From positions 3,360 through 41,370 of the forward strand of contig CAJUGU010000018.1 in assembly GCA_910586105.1 (NCBI GenBank): 38,011 nucleotides of DNA, given 5' to 3'. This DNA comes from an uncultured Eubacteriales bacterium (lineage in GTDB: Bacteria > Bacillota > Clostridia > Oscillospirales > Butyricicoccaceae). A program made the translations under genes and the position numbers. The stretch's first letter is position 1, and each line of letters starts with the position of its first letter. The notes under the pieces are model-generated. The model worked only from the letters and a program-made list of their open reading frames with translations. It ran no database searches and had not been told where the DNA came from. Below are positions 30,399 to 38,011 of the stretch, in pieces.

Positions 30399-33300
30399 TC
30401 GGTTCGTGGAACGTTGCAGCCGAACGGCTGCTGTTTGCAATCGGGCAGGTGAGCCTGACAACGGCGCTTGTCATCGTACCGCTGCTGGCGCTCCGGAAGC
30501 TGCTGCATCGGAGATATCCGGCGCGGGTGCTGTGCATTGTCTGGGCGGTGCTGCTCGTGCGGCTGCTGGTCCCGGTACAGTTCTCGCTGCCGCGCGCGCC
30601 GGTGCAGATCGAGCCGCGCCTGACGCAGGTGCGTTATGAAGCCCCGGCGGACCCCGCCGAAGGGGGTTCCGAACCGGTCGTCGTCCGGCGTGACTGGGTG
30701 GGGACTGCCGACATCCCGCAAATGGAAAACGCGTCGGGCGCGACGTATTACGGCGTGTTGCTGTTCCTGCTGTGGGCGGGCGTAGCGCTGTGGCGGCTGG
30801 ACCGGCAGTTCGGCGCGTACCTCCGGTATGCCCGCTGCCTGCGGCGGACGGCGCGTCCGGCCGATTCGCCCGCGCTGCTCGCGGCCTACCGCGCGGAGCT
30901 GGAACGGCTCGGCATCCGGCGGGAACTCCCCCTGCTGTATTCCCCGCTTGCGGATGGGCCGATGCTGGCGGGCATCCTGCGTCCGGCGCTGCTGCTCCCG
31001 TCGCAGGGGATTTCTGCGGAAGCCGCGCCCATGGTGCTGCGGCACGAGCTGACCCATTACAAGCGGCATGATCTGTGGCTCAAGCTGGCGGCGGCGGTCG
31101 CGCAGTGCATCCATTGGTTCAATCCGGCGGCGTACCTGCTGGCGCGGGCGCTGTATGAAGACATCGAACTGGCGTGCGACAGCCGCGTCGTCGAGGGCAT
31201 GGACGAGGAAGGCCGCAGGCGTTATGGACGGGCGATCCTTGATTGTGCGGCCAGCCAGTGCGCCGCCCGCCAGATGCTGACGACCTGCTTCACCAGCGAC
31301 CGGGAAACGCTGCGGACGCGTCTGGGCGAGCTGTTCGCGACCGGTACGAAAAAGCGCGGGATCGCGCTGCTGCTGGCCTGTGCAATGACGCTCGGCCTGG
31401 TCGGCGGAGCGGTCACGATCGGCAGGGGGAGCGCCCCGGACGCGTCGGCGAAAGCCGGCCTTTCGGCGGAAACGCTGACCGAAGACATTGCCGCATACCT
31501 TGCGGCGCGCTGGGGCACGGCCCTGATGGAACGCGACTACGAGCTGGCTATGCCGTATCTGACCGGGACGATGCAGCAGGAGACCTTCCGGAACGCGGCG
31601 GAGCGGAACGGTAAAACGCTCCCGTACCGGTTCGATCCGGACGCGCCCCACTACGGCGTGCCGGAGGAAGCCAACGACGGCTTCTGGCGGTTCGGCGTAT
31701 CGAGCCCATATGTGAATGCATACACGGTGCTGCCGGACGTGGCGGGGCAAAGCGCAACGCTGATTCTGAACTGGCATACAAGCGCGGGCGTAGACACCCG
31801 CTCCCGGCAGGAGCTGACCTTCGCGCGGGAGGCGGGGGAATGGAAGGTATCGGGCGTTCGCACCTTTGATACCGAAATCGACAGTGCGGAGAAGTTCGCG
31901 ATGTATTTCGGGAACGATCTCGGGCTTCCGGATTTTCTCAGCCTTCTTACCGCCGTGGAGGATGGGCTGTATGACCTTTCCGACCCGGTCACCGCAGTCG
32001 CGTCCTGCTTCCCGCAGATTACCGGCGGCGCCGGGGCGGTCACCGGAAAGGCGCTGGTTGGCGGCGGGCATCGGCTCGGAAATCTCGTGATCTGTACATT
32101 CCCGGACTACTCGGCGATCGACTTCGTCCTGTCCGACCAATACGGGGAAGGCTATATCCCGGTCGACTGGCGGATCGAAGGCAAAAACACCCGGACGATG
32201 ATCGACCTTGCCAGCCAGTGGGCGTATGGCGTGATTCACAAGGACACGCACGTGATGTTCCCGCTGCTGACGGAAAACGCGGAAAACGACCTGATCGCCG
32301 TCCAGCAGGCATATTATGACGAGCCCGACGCATGGAGCTGGAAGCACGGCAAATATGGTTCCAGCCCGCGCGTGGAAGAATTCGGCGTCTTTGCGGACGT
32401 GGGCGAGGGCGCGCTCCGCGTGACCTATGCGCTGGGGTCAAGCGGGGAACCGCTCTACCGGGAATCCGAAATCCTGCGGTTCGTGGAAACCCCGGCGGGG
32501 CTGAAAATCGACAGCGTCCGCGACCTGACAAACGACCGGGCGTTGCCCGGGCAGGGCGGCGGCGTGAAGAATTACGAACGGATCGAGCGGGACGGATTGG
32601 AATGGTTCGCGATGCAGTATCTGGAAACCCCGCTTGCGGGCAACCTTTCGGCGGTACCTGCGGCGGACGCATTCGACCGGACGCGTCAAAGCGGGCAGAT
32701 GAACGACCCGCTCGCAATGGCGAAGGCGCTGCTCCATATGGACGGCGACGGCGCGGCGGCGGACGCCTCGCTGCTCTGGCAGGGGCGCGATACGGCGCTC
32801 GTGCGGTTCGATCTGCGGGACGGCAGCGGCGCGTTCTTTGCGGAGCTGGCCTATGACGAAGGGCTGGCCTGCTGGACGATCGCGGAGCTGAGCCGTTCGG
32901 AACCGGCAATGGGCATCCGTTCTGCGGAAGCCTTCCGGGCGGCTTATGGCGGCGCGGCGGACAGCGATTGGTGGAGCCGTTATGCCGTCCCGGCGGGCGA
33001 CGTGGAAACCGCGCTGACGGAAACGCTGGGATTGAAGGATTTCCGCGTCCGCCAAAGCGACCATATGGTCTTTGGCAAACGGCTGGGCGCGGACTGCACG
33101 GTCACGTTTGCGGACGGTTCGACGGCAGACATCGTCCTGGCGGAGGATTGGGACGGGAATTATTATCCCGTCGACTGGCGCATCGACGGCGGGAACGACC
33201 GCAGCATACAGGAGCTGGCAGCGCAGTGGGCGACCGGCGTCTGCGAAAAGGAAACCCGGCTGCTGTTCCCGATCCTGACCGAAAACGGCGCGCAGGCGCT

Positions 33301-33892
33301 GCTGGAAGTGCAGCAAAGCTACTCGGGCGAGGACTGGGGCTGGAAGCACGGGAAATACGGTTCCAGCCCGACCGCGACGGGCTTCCTTCTGAACACACTG
33401 GACGATTACACGGTGGAGGTCATTTATAACGAAGTCGGCGGCGGGTATTTCAACCACCATTCGGTGGAACGGCTTCATTTCATCCGGGAAGACCGGGAGA
33501 CCGGGACGCTCCGCCTTGACCGTTGGGAAGAGGTCGAGCGCGGCGGCGAATGGACGGATGCGCAGTGGTACAGCACCTATTATATGCGCGCTGCCAAACA
33601 ATACCTTGGCATTCTGGAACCGTACCCCGTAGCGGACGGCCTTGCGGCGGACGCTGGCGAAATGGCGCAGATGTTGACCGGGCTGAACGCCGGGAACGGC
33701 TGGGAAGCCGCAGTCGAACGCGTCGAAGAAGGCGTTGAATTTGGCGACGGCCTGCCGGACCCCGGCTATCGCGTCACACTGCGGTTTGCGGACGGCAGCG
33801 GCAGCGTCGAAGCGTCGCTCGCCGTCACGGCGGAAGCCGACGGCACAGCCACCTGGCGGCTCCGCAGCGTAAACGTATTTACGGAGACCTGA
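30395..33892 (+). CDS. BlaR1-like M56 metallopeptidase with giant modular ectodomain
   Basis: This 1165-residue membrane sensor-protease is predicted to cleave or trigger cleavage of the adjacent BlaI-type repressor. Membrane helices lie at about 17-35, 43-60, 113-130 and 321-345. The cytoplasmic zinc protease domain has His217-Glu218-Leu-Thr-His221 and the third ligand Glu258 in EDIELACDS. After the last helix about 820 residues lie outside. They show no penicillin-binding SxxK site. Instead there are NTF2-like units with the motifs QWAxGxxxK(D/E)T, WKHGKYGSSP (His651 and His985) and PVDWxxxGxNxR, recurring at an interval of about 336 residues (G586 and N922). The start is coupled to blaI by ATGA. 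Ligand unknown. Confidence 0.88.
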   Translation: MIGSWNVAAERLLFAIGQVSLTTALVIVPLLALRKLLHRRYPARVLCIVWAVLLVRLLVPVQFSLPRAPVQIEPRLTQVRYEAPADPAEGGSEPVVVRRDWVGTADIPQMENASGATYYGVLLFLLWAGVALWRLDRQFGAYLRYARCLRRTARPADSPALLAAYRAELERLGIRRELPLLYSPLADGPMLAGILRPALLLPSQGISAEAAPMVLRHELTHYKRHDLWLKLAAAVAQCIHWFNPAAYLLARALYEDIELACDSRVVEGMDEEGRRRYGRAILDCAASQCAARQMLTTCFTSDRETLRTRLGELFATGTKKRGIALLLACAMTLGLVGGAVTIGRGSAPDASAKAGLSAETLTEDIAAYLAARWGTALMERDYELAMPYLTGTMQQETFRNAAERNGKTLPYRFDPDAPHYGVPEEANDGFWRFGVSSPYVNAYTVLPDVAGQSATLILNWHTSAGVDTRSRQELTFAREAGEWKVSGVRTFDTEIDSAEKFAMYFGNDLGLPDFLSLLTAVEDGLYDLSDPVTAVASCFPQITGGAGAVTGKALVGGGHRLGNLVICTFPDYSAIDFVLSDQYGEGYIPVDWRIEGKNTRTMIDLASQWAYGVIHKDTHVMFPLLTENAENDLIAVQQAYYDEPDAWSWKHGKYGSSPRVEEFGVFADVGEGALRVTYALGSSGEPLYRESEILRFVETPAGLKIDSVRDLTNDRALPGQGGGVKNYERIERDGLEWFAMQYLETPLAGNLSAVPAADAFDRTRQSGQMNDPLAMAKALLHMDGDGAAADASLLWQGRDTALVRFDLRDGSGAFFAELAYDEGLACWTIAELSRSEPAMGIRSAEAFRAAYGGAADSDWWSRYAVPAGDVETALTETLGLKDFRVRQSDHMVFGKRLGADCTVTFADGSTADIVLAEDWDGNYYPVDWRIDGGNDRSIQELAAQWATGVCEKETRLLFPILTENGAQALLEVQQSYSGEDWGWKHGKYGSSPTATGFLLNTLDDYTVEVIYNEVGGGYFNHHSVERLHFIREDRETGTLRLDRWEEVERGGEWTDAQWYSTYYMRAAKQYLGILEPYPVADGLAADAGEMAQMLTGLNAGNGWEAAVERVEEGVEFGDGLPDPGYRVTLRFADGSGSVEASLAVTAEADGTATWRLRSVNVFTET

Positions 33893-33988
33893 CCCGACGG
33901 CTGGGAAGGGCTTTCCCCATCCGTGAAACCGATCGAGCCGGAACCGGGGGAAACCAGCCACAGCGGTATGGAAAGAAGGGGGTTCTTT

Positions 33989-36900
33989 ATGCGTGAAATC
34001 AATTTGCTGGCCGAACAGGTGCTGTACAGCGTCGGGCAGGTCAGTCTGACGACGGCGCTGGTCATCCTGCCGCTGCTGGCGCTGCGCAAATGGCTGCGCC
34101 GAAGATACCCGGCGCGGGTGCTGTGCATCGTCTGGGCGGCGCTGCTTGTGCGGCTGCTGGTACCGGTGCAGCTCTCGCTGCCGCGCGCGCCGGTACGGGT
34201 CACGCCGCACCTGACGCGGGTACGTTATGCGGAGCCGGCGGCGGTGTCGGTGCAGCCGGGCGCGGCGGCTGCATTCCCGGAGCTGGACGGCGAACCGGCG
34301 CCCCCGGCGCGGCAGGGCTGGGTAGAAACGGCGGAGGCTCCCGCGCTGGGCGGCACGGCGGAAACGACCTGTTACGGCGCGATCCTGTGCCTGCTGTGGG
34401 CGGGCGCGGCGCTGCTGCTGTTCGGCGGGCAGCTTATGGCCTATCTGCGGTATGCCCGCCGCCTGCGGCGCTCCGCGCGGGCGGTCGAAAGCCCGGCCCT
34501 GCTCGCCGCCTGTCAGGCCGAACGCGAACGGCTCGGCGTCCGGCGGCAGATTCCATTGATGCAGTCGCCGCTTGCGGACGGCCCCATGCTGGCGGGGCTG
34601 CTGCGCCCCGTGCTGCTGCTCCCGCCGGAGGGGCTTCCCGAGGAAGCCGCGCCGCTTATCCTGCGGCACGAACTGATCCATTACAAACGCCGCGACCTGT
34701 GGCGCAAGCTGGCGGCGTCCGCCGCGCGGTGCCTGCACTGGTTCAACCCGGCGGTATACCTGCTGGCGCAGGCGCTGTATGAAGACATCGAGCTGGCGTG
34801 CGACAGCCGCGTCGTGGAGGGCATGGACAATGAGGAACGTAAACGCTACGGGTTGGCAATCCTGAACTGTGCGGCCAGCCAGTCCGCGAAAAAGCAGCCG
34901 CTGACGACCTGCTTCACCAGCGACCGGGAAGCGCTCCGGACACGGCTGGGCGAGCTGTTCGTGACCGGCGCAAAAAAACGCGGCGCGGCGCTGCTGCTGA
35001 TCTGCGCGCTGACGGTCGGCATCGTCGGCGGGGCGGTTTACATCGGCGGCGCGCGGGAGGGAACGGCGGCGCAGCCGCTTTTGGAGGAGGCACTTGCCCG
35101 TCGGGAGCTGACCGAAGAAGCGGCGGTCCTGCTTGCGGGCGCGTGGGCGGACGGCTGGGCGGGGCGCAGCATGGACCCGCCTTATCTGACCGGTTCGTTC
35201 CGGCAAACGGTATTCGGTTCGCAATGGAATGCGGAGATTGCGGACGGCACGCCGTTCCTCTTCCGCGAAGCGGGATTGGCGGGACTGGCGTATGGCAACG
35301 TTCCGCCGGAAAACGAAGACCGCGCTGGGACGGTTGGAATGGATGCGCCGGATTGGGCGGTCATACCCGACCTGCAAAACAACGGCGCGTATGTCGTCTG
35401 CCGCTGGCGGGCGGACGGCGCGCCGGAAACGCGGACGCTGGAATATGTACATTTCAAACGGGAAAATGGCGCGTGGCGCATTTCCGGCGTAGACGGCAGC
35501 ATGGACGAATACGGCGAAGCGGTCGACGACCGATTGAACACGGCGGAAAAATTCCGGCTGCTGTATGGCAATGACCTCGGCCTGCCGGACTTCCTCGCCT
35601 ATGCCGGATCGGTAAGCGAACGGCGGGCGGCGGGGCATACGAACATTTACCCGGCGATCGACGACCCGGTCGCGGCGGTCGAAGACCTGTTCGGGCTGGA
35701 AGGCGGCAGCGGGGCCGCGACTGGCTGGGCGGTTGTCGACCCGGACGGTTCCGGCAGCGTGAAGGTTTTCCCGTATGCAGACCCTGCCGCCGTCCCATCC
35801 AGCCTTTACGCTGCGGCGGAGGCTGCCCCTGCGTATACGCCGCCGGCAGGCGAGACGTACACGCCCTCCCACCTGCTGGGCTGCAATGTGCGGTACACCT
35901 TTGCCGACGGGTCGGCGGTCGATGTGATCGTTTCCGATCAAACGGGCGCGGGCGGCTTCGGGGAAGGGTATATCCCGGTCGATTGGAGCATGGACGGCAA
36001 AAACACCCGTACGATGCTGGACCTGGCCTGCCAATGGGCGGCGGGCACGATCCACCGGGATACGCACGTGATGTTCCCGCTGCTGACCGGCGCGGGGGCG
36101 GAAGACCTGATCGCCGTGCAGCAGGCGTATTCGGGTACCGAAGGCGATGAATGGTATTGGACGCACGGCAAATATGGCTCCACCCCAAGCGCGGAGGCGT
36201 ACGGCGTATACTTCGACATGGGGGAGGATACCGCGCGGATCGTTTATGTGCTGAGCGCCGGGGAACTGCGGTTCCGGGAAAGCGAACTGCTGCATTTTGT
36301 GGATACCCCGGCGGGGCTGAAGATCGACCGCGTGAGCGAGCTGATCCGTTCGGAGGAGGAAGCGCGGCGCGGCTTGGAATTGATCGACTGCACCGAACAG
36401 GAATGGTTTGCGATGCATTACATCGCGGAGCCGGTCGCGAGCAGCCTGTCGAACCCCCAAAGCGGCTATGGCTCCGGGCCGGAAACCCACCGGGCTTATA
36501 TGGACGATCCGGTCGAGACAACGAAGGTGCTGCTGCAAATCGGGTACGAGACGCAGGCCGACGCGTCGCTGGTCGAGCAGAGCGACCGGCAGGCGCTGGT
36601 GCGGCTCGATTTCGAGGGCGGCGGGGACGCGTTCGTCACGCTGGATTACGATCCCGACCGGGAGCGCTGGCTCGTGACGGCGATCGACGACGAAAGCCCG
36701 GTACCGTCGATCCGTTCGGCGGAGGAATTCGCCGAGGAATTCGCCGTAGTTTATGCGTCGTCCGGGTTCCCCGGGTGGGGGAGTTCCCTGCCGGAGGGCG
36801 GCCGCCCGCTCAGCCTGGAGGCGGACGCGATCGCGGACTTCTGCCGCCTTGACCGGTCGTCCGGTCTGGATATCCAGACCGAACCGGCGGAGCTGATCGG

Positions 36901-37729
36901 CCGTCCCTTCGGGACATGGCGCACGGTGACCTTTCCGGACGGTTCGCAGGTGCGGCTGCTGTTTGCGGAGTACCCGGACGGCGGCGGGTATCCGGTCGAC
37001 TGGACGGTGAACGGGGAAAGCATCCGCACGATGGAAGACCTTGCCCGCCAATGGGCGGGCGGCTGGGGGGCGCGGGATACGCGGCTGCTGTATCCGATCG
37101 TATCGAGGAAAGGCAGGCATCAGTTGGACGAGCTGCAAGGGGACGACGAATTTTTCGCGGAGAACTGGCGGCTGGCGACCTATCTTCCGACCACGACCGG
37201 ATATCAACTGCGGCAGACCGGCGAAGACGAAATGGAGATCGTTTATACGGAGATCGGGCGCGGCTTGTTCAATCACCAGACGGTGCAGCGGCTCCGGTTC
37301 GTCACGGAAGACGGCAGCCTGCGCATCGCCGGTTGGGAGGACGTACCGTTTGAGGACGGGAACGATTATGAATGGTACCGGCGGTATTGCCTGCCGTCGC
37401 TGGAACATTATACGACGGCCAAAGACCGGCTGGCCATCGGCGACCTGGCGCCGATGGAAGAACGCAAATATTATGCAATGGAATTCGCAGGGGTCAACGA
37501 CCACGAGCAGATGGAGGCCGAACCGCAAAGCGTGACCGAAAACGTCATGGTATCTGATGGGCAGGGCGTGGAGCGCCCCTGCTGTCAGGTCGTCCTGCGG
37601 TTCACGGACGGCAGCGGCTGGCTGACGGTATGGATGTATCCGGGAACGGTTGACGGTTTCGGCGGCGAAGCGATCCCGGTCTGGAATCTGGCCGGGCTGA
37701 CGCTCACCGACCACGACCCGGACGGCTGA
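33989..37729 (+). CDS. Second BlaR1-like M56 metallopeptidase with modular ectodomain
   Basis: This 1246-residue paralogue of the preceding protein lies 96 bases downstream. The membrane and protease region is very similar (GQVSLTTALVILPLLALRK, then ARVLCIVWAALLVRLLVPVQ), with His227-Glu-Leu-Ile-His231 and Glu268 in EDIELACDS. The ectodomain (about 355-1246) has the same modules, GYIPVDW at 660 and GGYPVDW near 1000, and the HGKYGS motif at 726, but is much more diverged and has no second HGKYGS. GAAGGGGG six bases before ATG 33989 supports the start; upstream in-frame ATGs at 33923 and 33968 are less well placed. No BlaI-type gene is adjacent, so it probably shares the repressor at 30021. 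Substrate and signal unknown. Confidence 0.87.
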   Translation: MREINLLAEQVLYSVGQVSLTTALVILPLLALRKWLRRRYPARVLCIVWAALLVRLLVPVQLSLPRAPVRVTPHLTRVRYAEPAAVSVQPGAAAAFPELDGEPAPPARQGWVETAEAPALGGTAETTCYGAILCLLWAGAALLLFGGQLMAYLRYARRLRRSARAVESPALLAACQAERERLGVRRQIPLMQSPLADGPMLAGLLRPVLLLPPEGLPEEAAPLILRHELIHYKRRDLWRKLAASAARCLHWFNPAVYLLAQALYEDIELACDSRVVEGMDNEERKRYGLAILNCAASQSAKKQPLTTCFTSDREALRTRLGELFVTGAKKRGAALLLICALTVGIVGGAVYIGGAREGTAAQPLLEEALARRELTEEAAVLLAGAWADGWAGRSMDPPYLTGSFRQTVFGSQWNAEIADGTPFLFREAGLAGLAYGNVPPENEDRAGTVGMDAPDWAVIPDLQNNGAYVVCRWRADGAPETRTLEYVHFKRENGAWRISGVDGSMDEYGEAVDDRLNTAEKFRLLYGNDLGLPDFLAYAGSVSERRAAGHTNIYPAIDDPVAAVEDLFGLEGGSGAATGWAVVDPDGSGSVKVFPYADPAAVPSSLYAAAEAAPAYTPPAGETYTPSHLLGCNVRYTFADGSAVDVIVSDQTGAGGFGEGYIPVDWSMDGKNTRTMLDLACQWAAGTIHRDTHVMFPLLTGAGAEDLIAVQQAYSGTEGDEWYWTHGKYGSTPSAEAYGVYFDMGEDTARIVYVLSAGELRFRESELLHFVDTPAGLKIDRVSELIRSEEEARRGLELIDCTEQEWFAMHYIAEPVASSLSNPQSGYGSGPETHRAYMDDPVETTKVLLQIGYETQADASLVEQSDRQALVRLDFEGGGDAFVTLDYDPDRERWLVTAIDDESPVPSIRSAEEFAEEFAVVYASSGFPGWGSSLPEGGRPLSLEADAIADFCRLDRSSGLDIQTEPAELIGRPFGTWRTVTFPDGSQVRLLFAEYPDGGGYPVDWTVNGESIRTMEDLARQWAGGWGARDTRLLYPIVSRKGRHQLDELQGDDEFFAENWRLATYLPTTTGYQLRQTGEDEMEIVYTEIGRGLFNHQTVQRLRFVTEDGSLRIAGWEDVPFEDGNDYEWYRRYCLPSLEHYTTAKDRLAIGDLAPMEERKYYAMEFAGVNDHEQMEAEPQSVTENVMVSDGQGVERPCCQVVLRFTDGSGWLTVWMYPGTVDGFGGEAIPVWNLAGLTLTDHDPDG

Positions 37730-37871
37730 TCCCGCCGGAGCGGCTACGTGCAAACCCCAATGAAACGAAGCGCGCGCCCGCCGGGCGCAAAGAAAAGGGG
37801 CTGTAAAAAACAGCCAAAAATGGGAGAGTAAAAAAGTCCCTAGAAAAATAACAGCGGCTGTCACAAAAAAA
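37730..37871. other. Post-operon gap with hairpins
   Basis: Three inverted repeats follow the second M56 gene: GCGCCC/GGGCGC near 37773-37788, GGCTGT/ACAGCC (37799-37804 with 37810-37815), and the left arm of the stem at 37852. Any may end the operon; none has a classic plus-strand T-run. Confidence 0.45.
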
Positions 37872-37884
37872 GTGACAGCCGCTG
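37852..37884 (-). terminator. Perfect 13-bp hairpin with A7/T7 loop
   Basis: CAGCGGCTGTCAC (37852-37864) pairs with GTGACAGCCGCTG (37872-37884) around a seven-A loop. On the minus strand TTATTTTTC follows, so it could end a convergent transcript from beyond the window. Confidence 0.6.
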
Positions 37885-37900
37885 CTGTTTGTGATATGAT
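37872..37900 (+). promoter_or_regulatory. Promoter reading out of the window
   Basis: GTGACA (37872-37877), a 17-base spacer and TATGAT (37895-37900) with TGA upstream. The -35 lies in the right arm of the hairpin. A 13-codon ORF (ATG 37908) starts at the predicted transcription start, and another frame from ATG 37952 (MPIVQDGYPVYVAVGRAKGA) is still open at the window end. Confidence 0.6.
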
Positions 37901-38011
37901 TACTACGATGAAAAACCAATCACAAGAAATGATACACCAATCCAACTGAAAATGCCAATTGTGCAGGACGGATATCCGGTTTATGTGGCTGTTGGACGAG
38001 CAAAAGGCGCC

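Noticed and set aside
30245..32347. Minus-strand open frame of 700 codons
   Set aside because: Antisense to the BlaI gene and the first M56 gene, with no family features. Same cause as above.
32438..37945. Minus-strand open frame of 1835 codons
   Set aside because: It is codon-aligned antisense to the two M56 genes. It stays open because the sense genes avoid TTA, CTA and TCA codons. Its translation is Arg/Pro-rich with no domain, while the plus strand shows clear M56 motifs.

Overview
This window is chromosomal DNA from a high-GC, endospore-forming member of the Firmicutes. Its closest character is Clostridia, perhaps an Oscillospiraceae-like gut anaerobe; that placement is an inference. 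The spore marker pair dpaA/dpaB (dipicolinate synthase), a signal-peptide protein with C-terminal SLH domains, purine-rich Shine-Dalgarno sites before most genes, many Rho-independent terminators and VanRS/BlaI/M56-type envelope sensors all fit. No tRNA, rRNA, CRISPR array or complete insertion sequence was seen. Most gaps hold recognisable promoters and strong stem-loops.

Layout. 1-1.6 kb: dpaB and dpaA, minus strand, with a possible sigma-K promoter. 2.2-4.4 kb: a hybrid sensor kinase with its own sigma-A promoter. 4.6-10.3 kb: a giant secreted SLH protein built of beta-helix segments and about twelve InlB-type repeats, with a near-consensus promoter and terminator. 10.6-12.7 kb: polyphosphate kinase. 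12.8-13.6 kb: a decayed Uma2 gene and a compact unit for a 31-residue peptide. 13.95-14.7 kb: a DUF1292 protein and a cupin. 15.2-16.3 kb: a secreted protein with a copper-amine-oxidase-N-like C-terminus. 16.5-17.7 kb: peptide deformylase overlapping yaaA, which appears to start with ATA. 17.6-18.4 kb: a 389-bp perfect tandem duplication of the start and upstream region of yaaA. 18.5-19.2 kb: an unrecognised helical protein. 19.8-21.0 kb: a PocR/AraC regulator broken by a single-base frameshift. 21.2-23.1 kb: nadE. 23.4-24.0 kb: an intact Uma2 nuclease-like protein. 24.1-26.1 kb: an ABC ATPase, a dCMP deaminase and a one-helix membrane protein, minus strand and closely packed. 26.6-27.6 kb: a Sel1-repeat protein. 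28.0-37.7 kb: a run of plus-strand envelope-sensing genes.

The last region is the most interesting. A VanR/VanS-like two-component pair, without vanHAX nearby, is followed by a BlaI/MecI-type repressor. The repressor start overlaps nothing upstream, but its stop overlaps the start of a BlaR1-like M56 metallopeptidase. A second M56 paralogue follows 96 bases later. Both M56 proteins keep the membrane helices and zinc motif, but carry ectodomains of roughly 820-890 residues made of repeated modules in place of the penicillin-binding domain of BlaR1. Three near-identical palindromic sites (TAC-N4-GTA) lie over and just downstream of the BlaI promoter. The likely model is a BlaI-controlled, self-regulated circuit in which extracellular binding activates M56 proteolysis and relieves repression. 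The ligand is unknown.

Long antisense open frames, up to 1835 codons, are by-products of GC-rich codon use and were not annotated.
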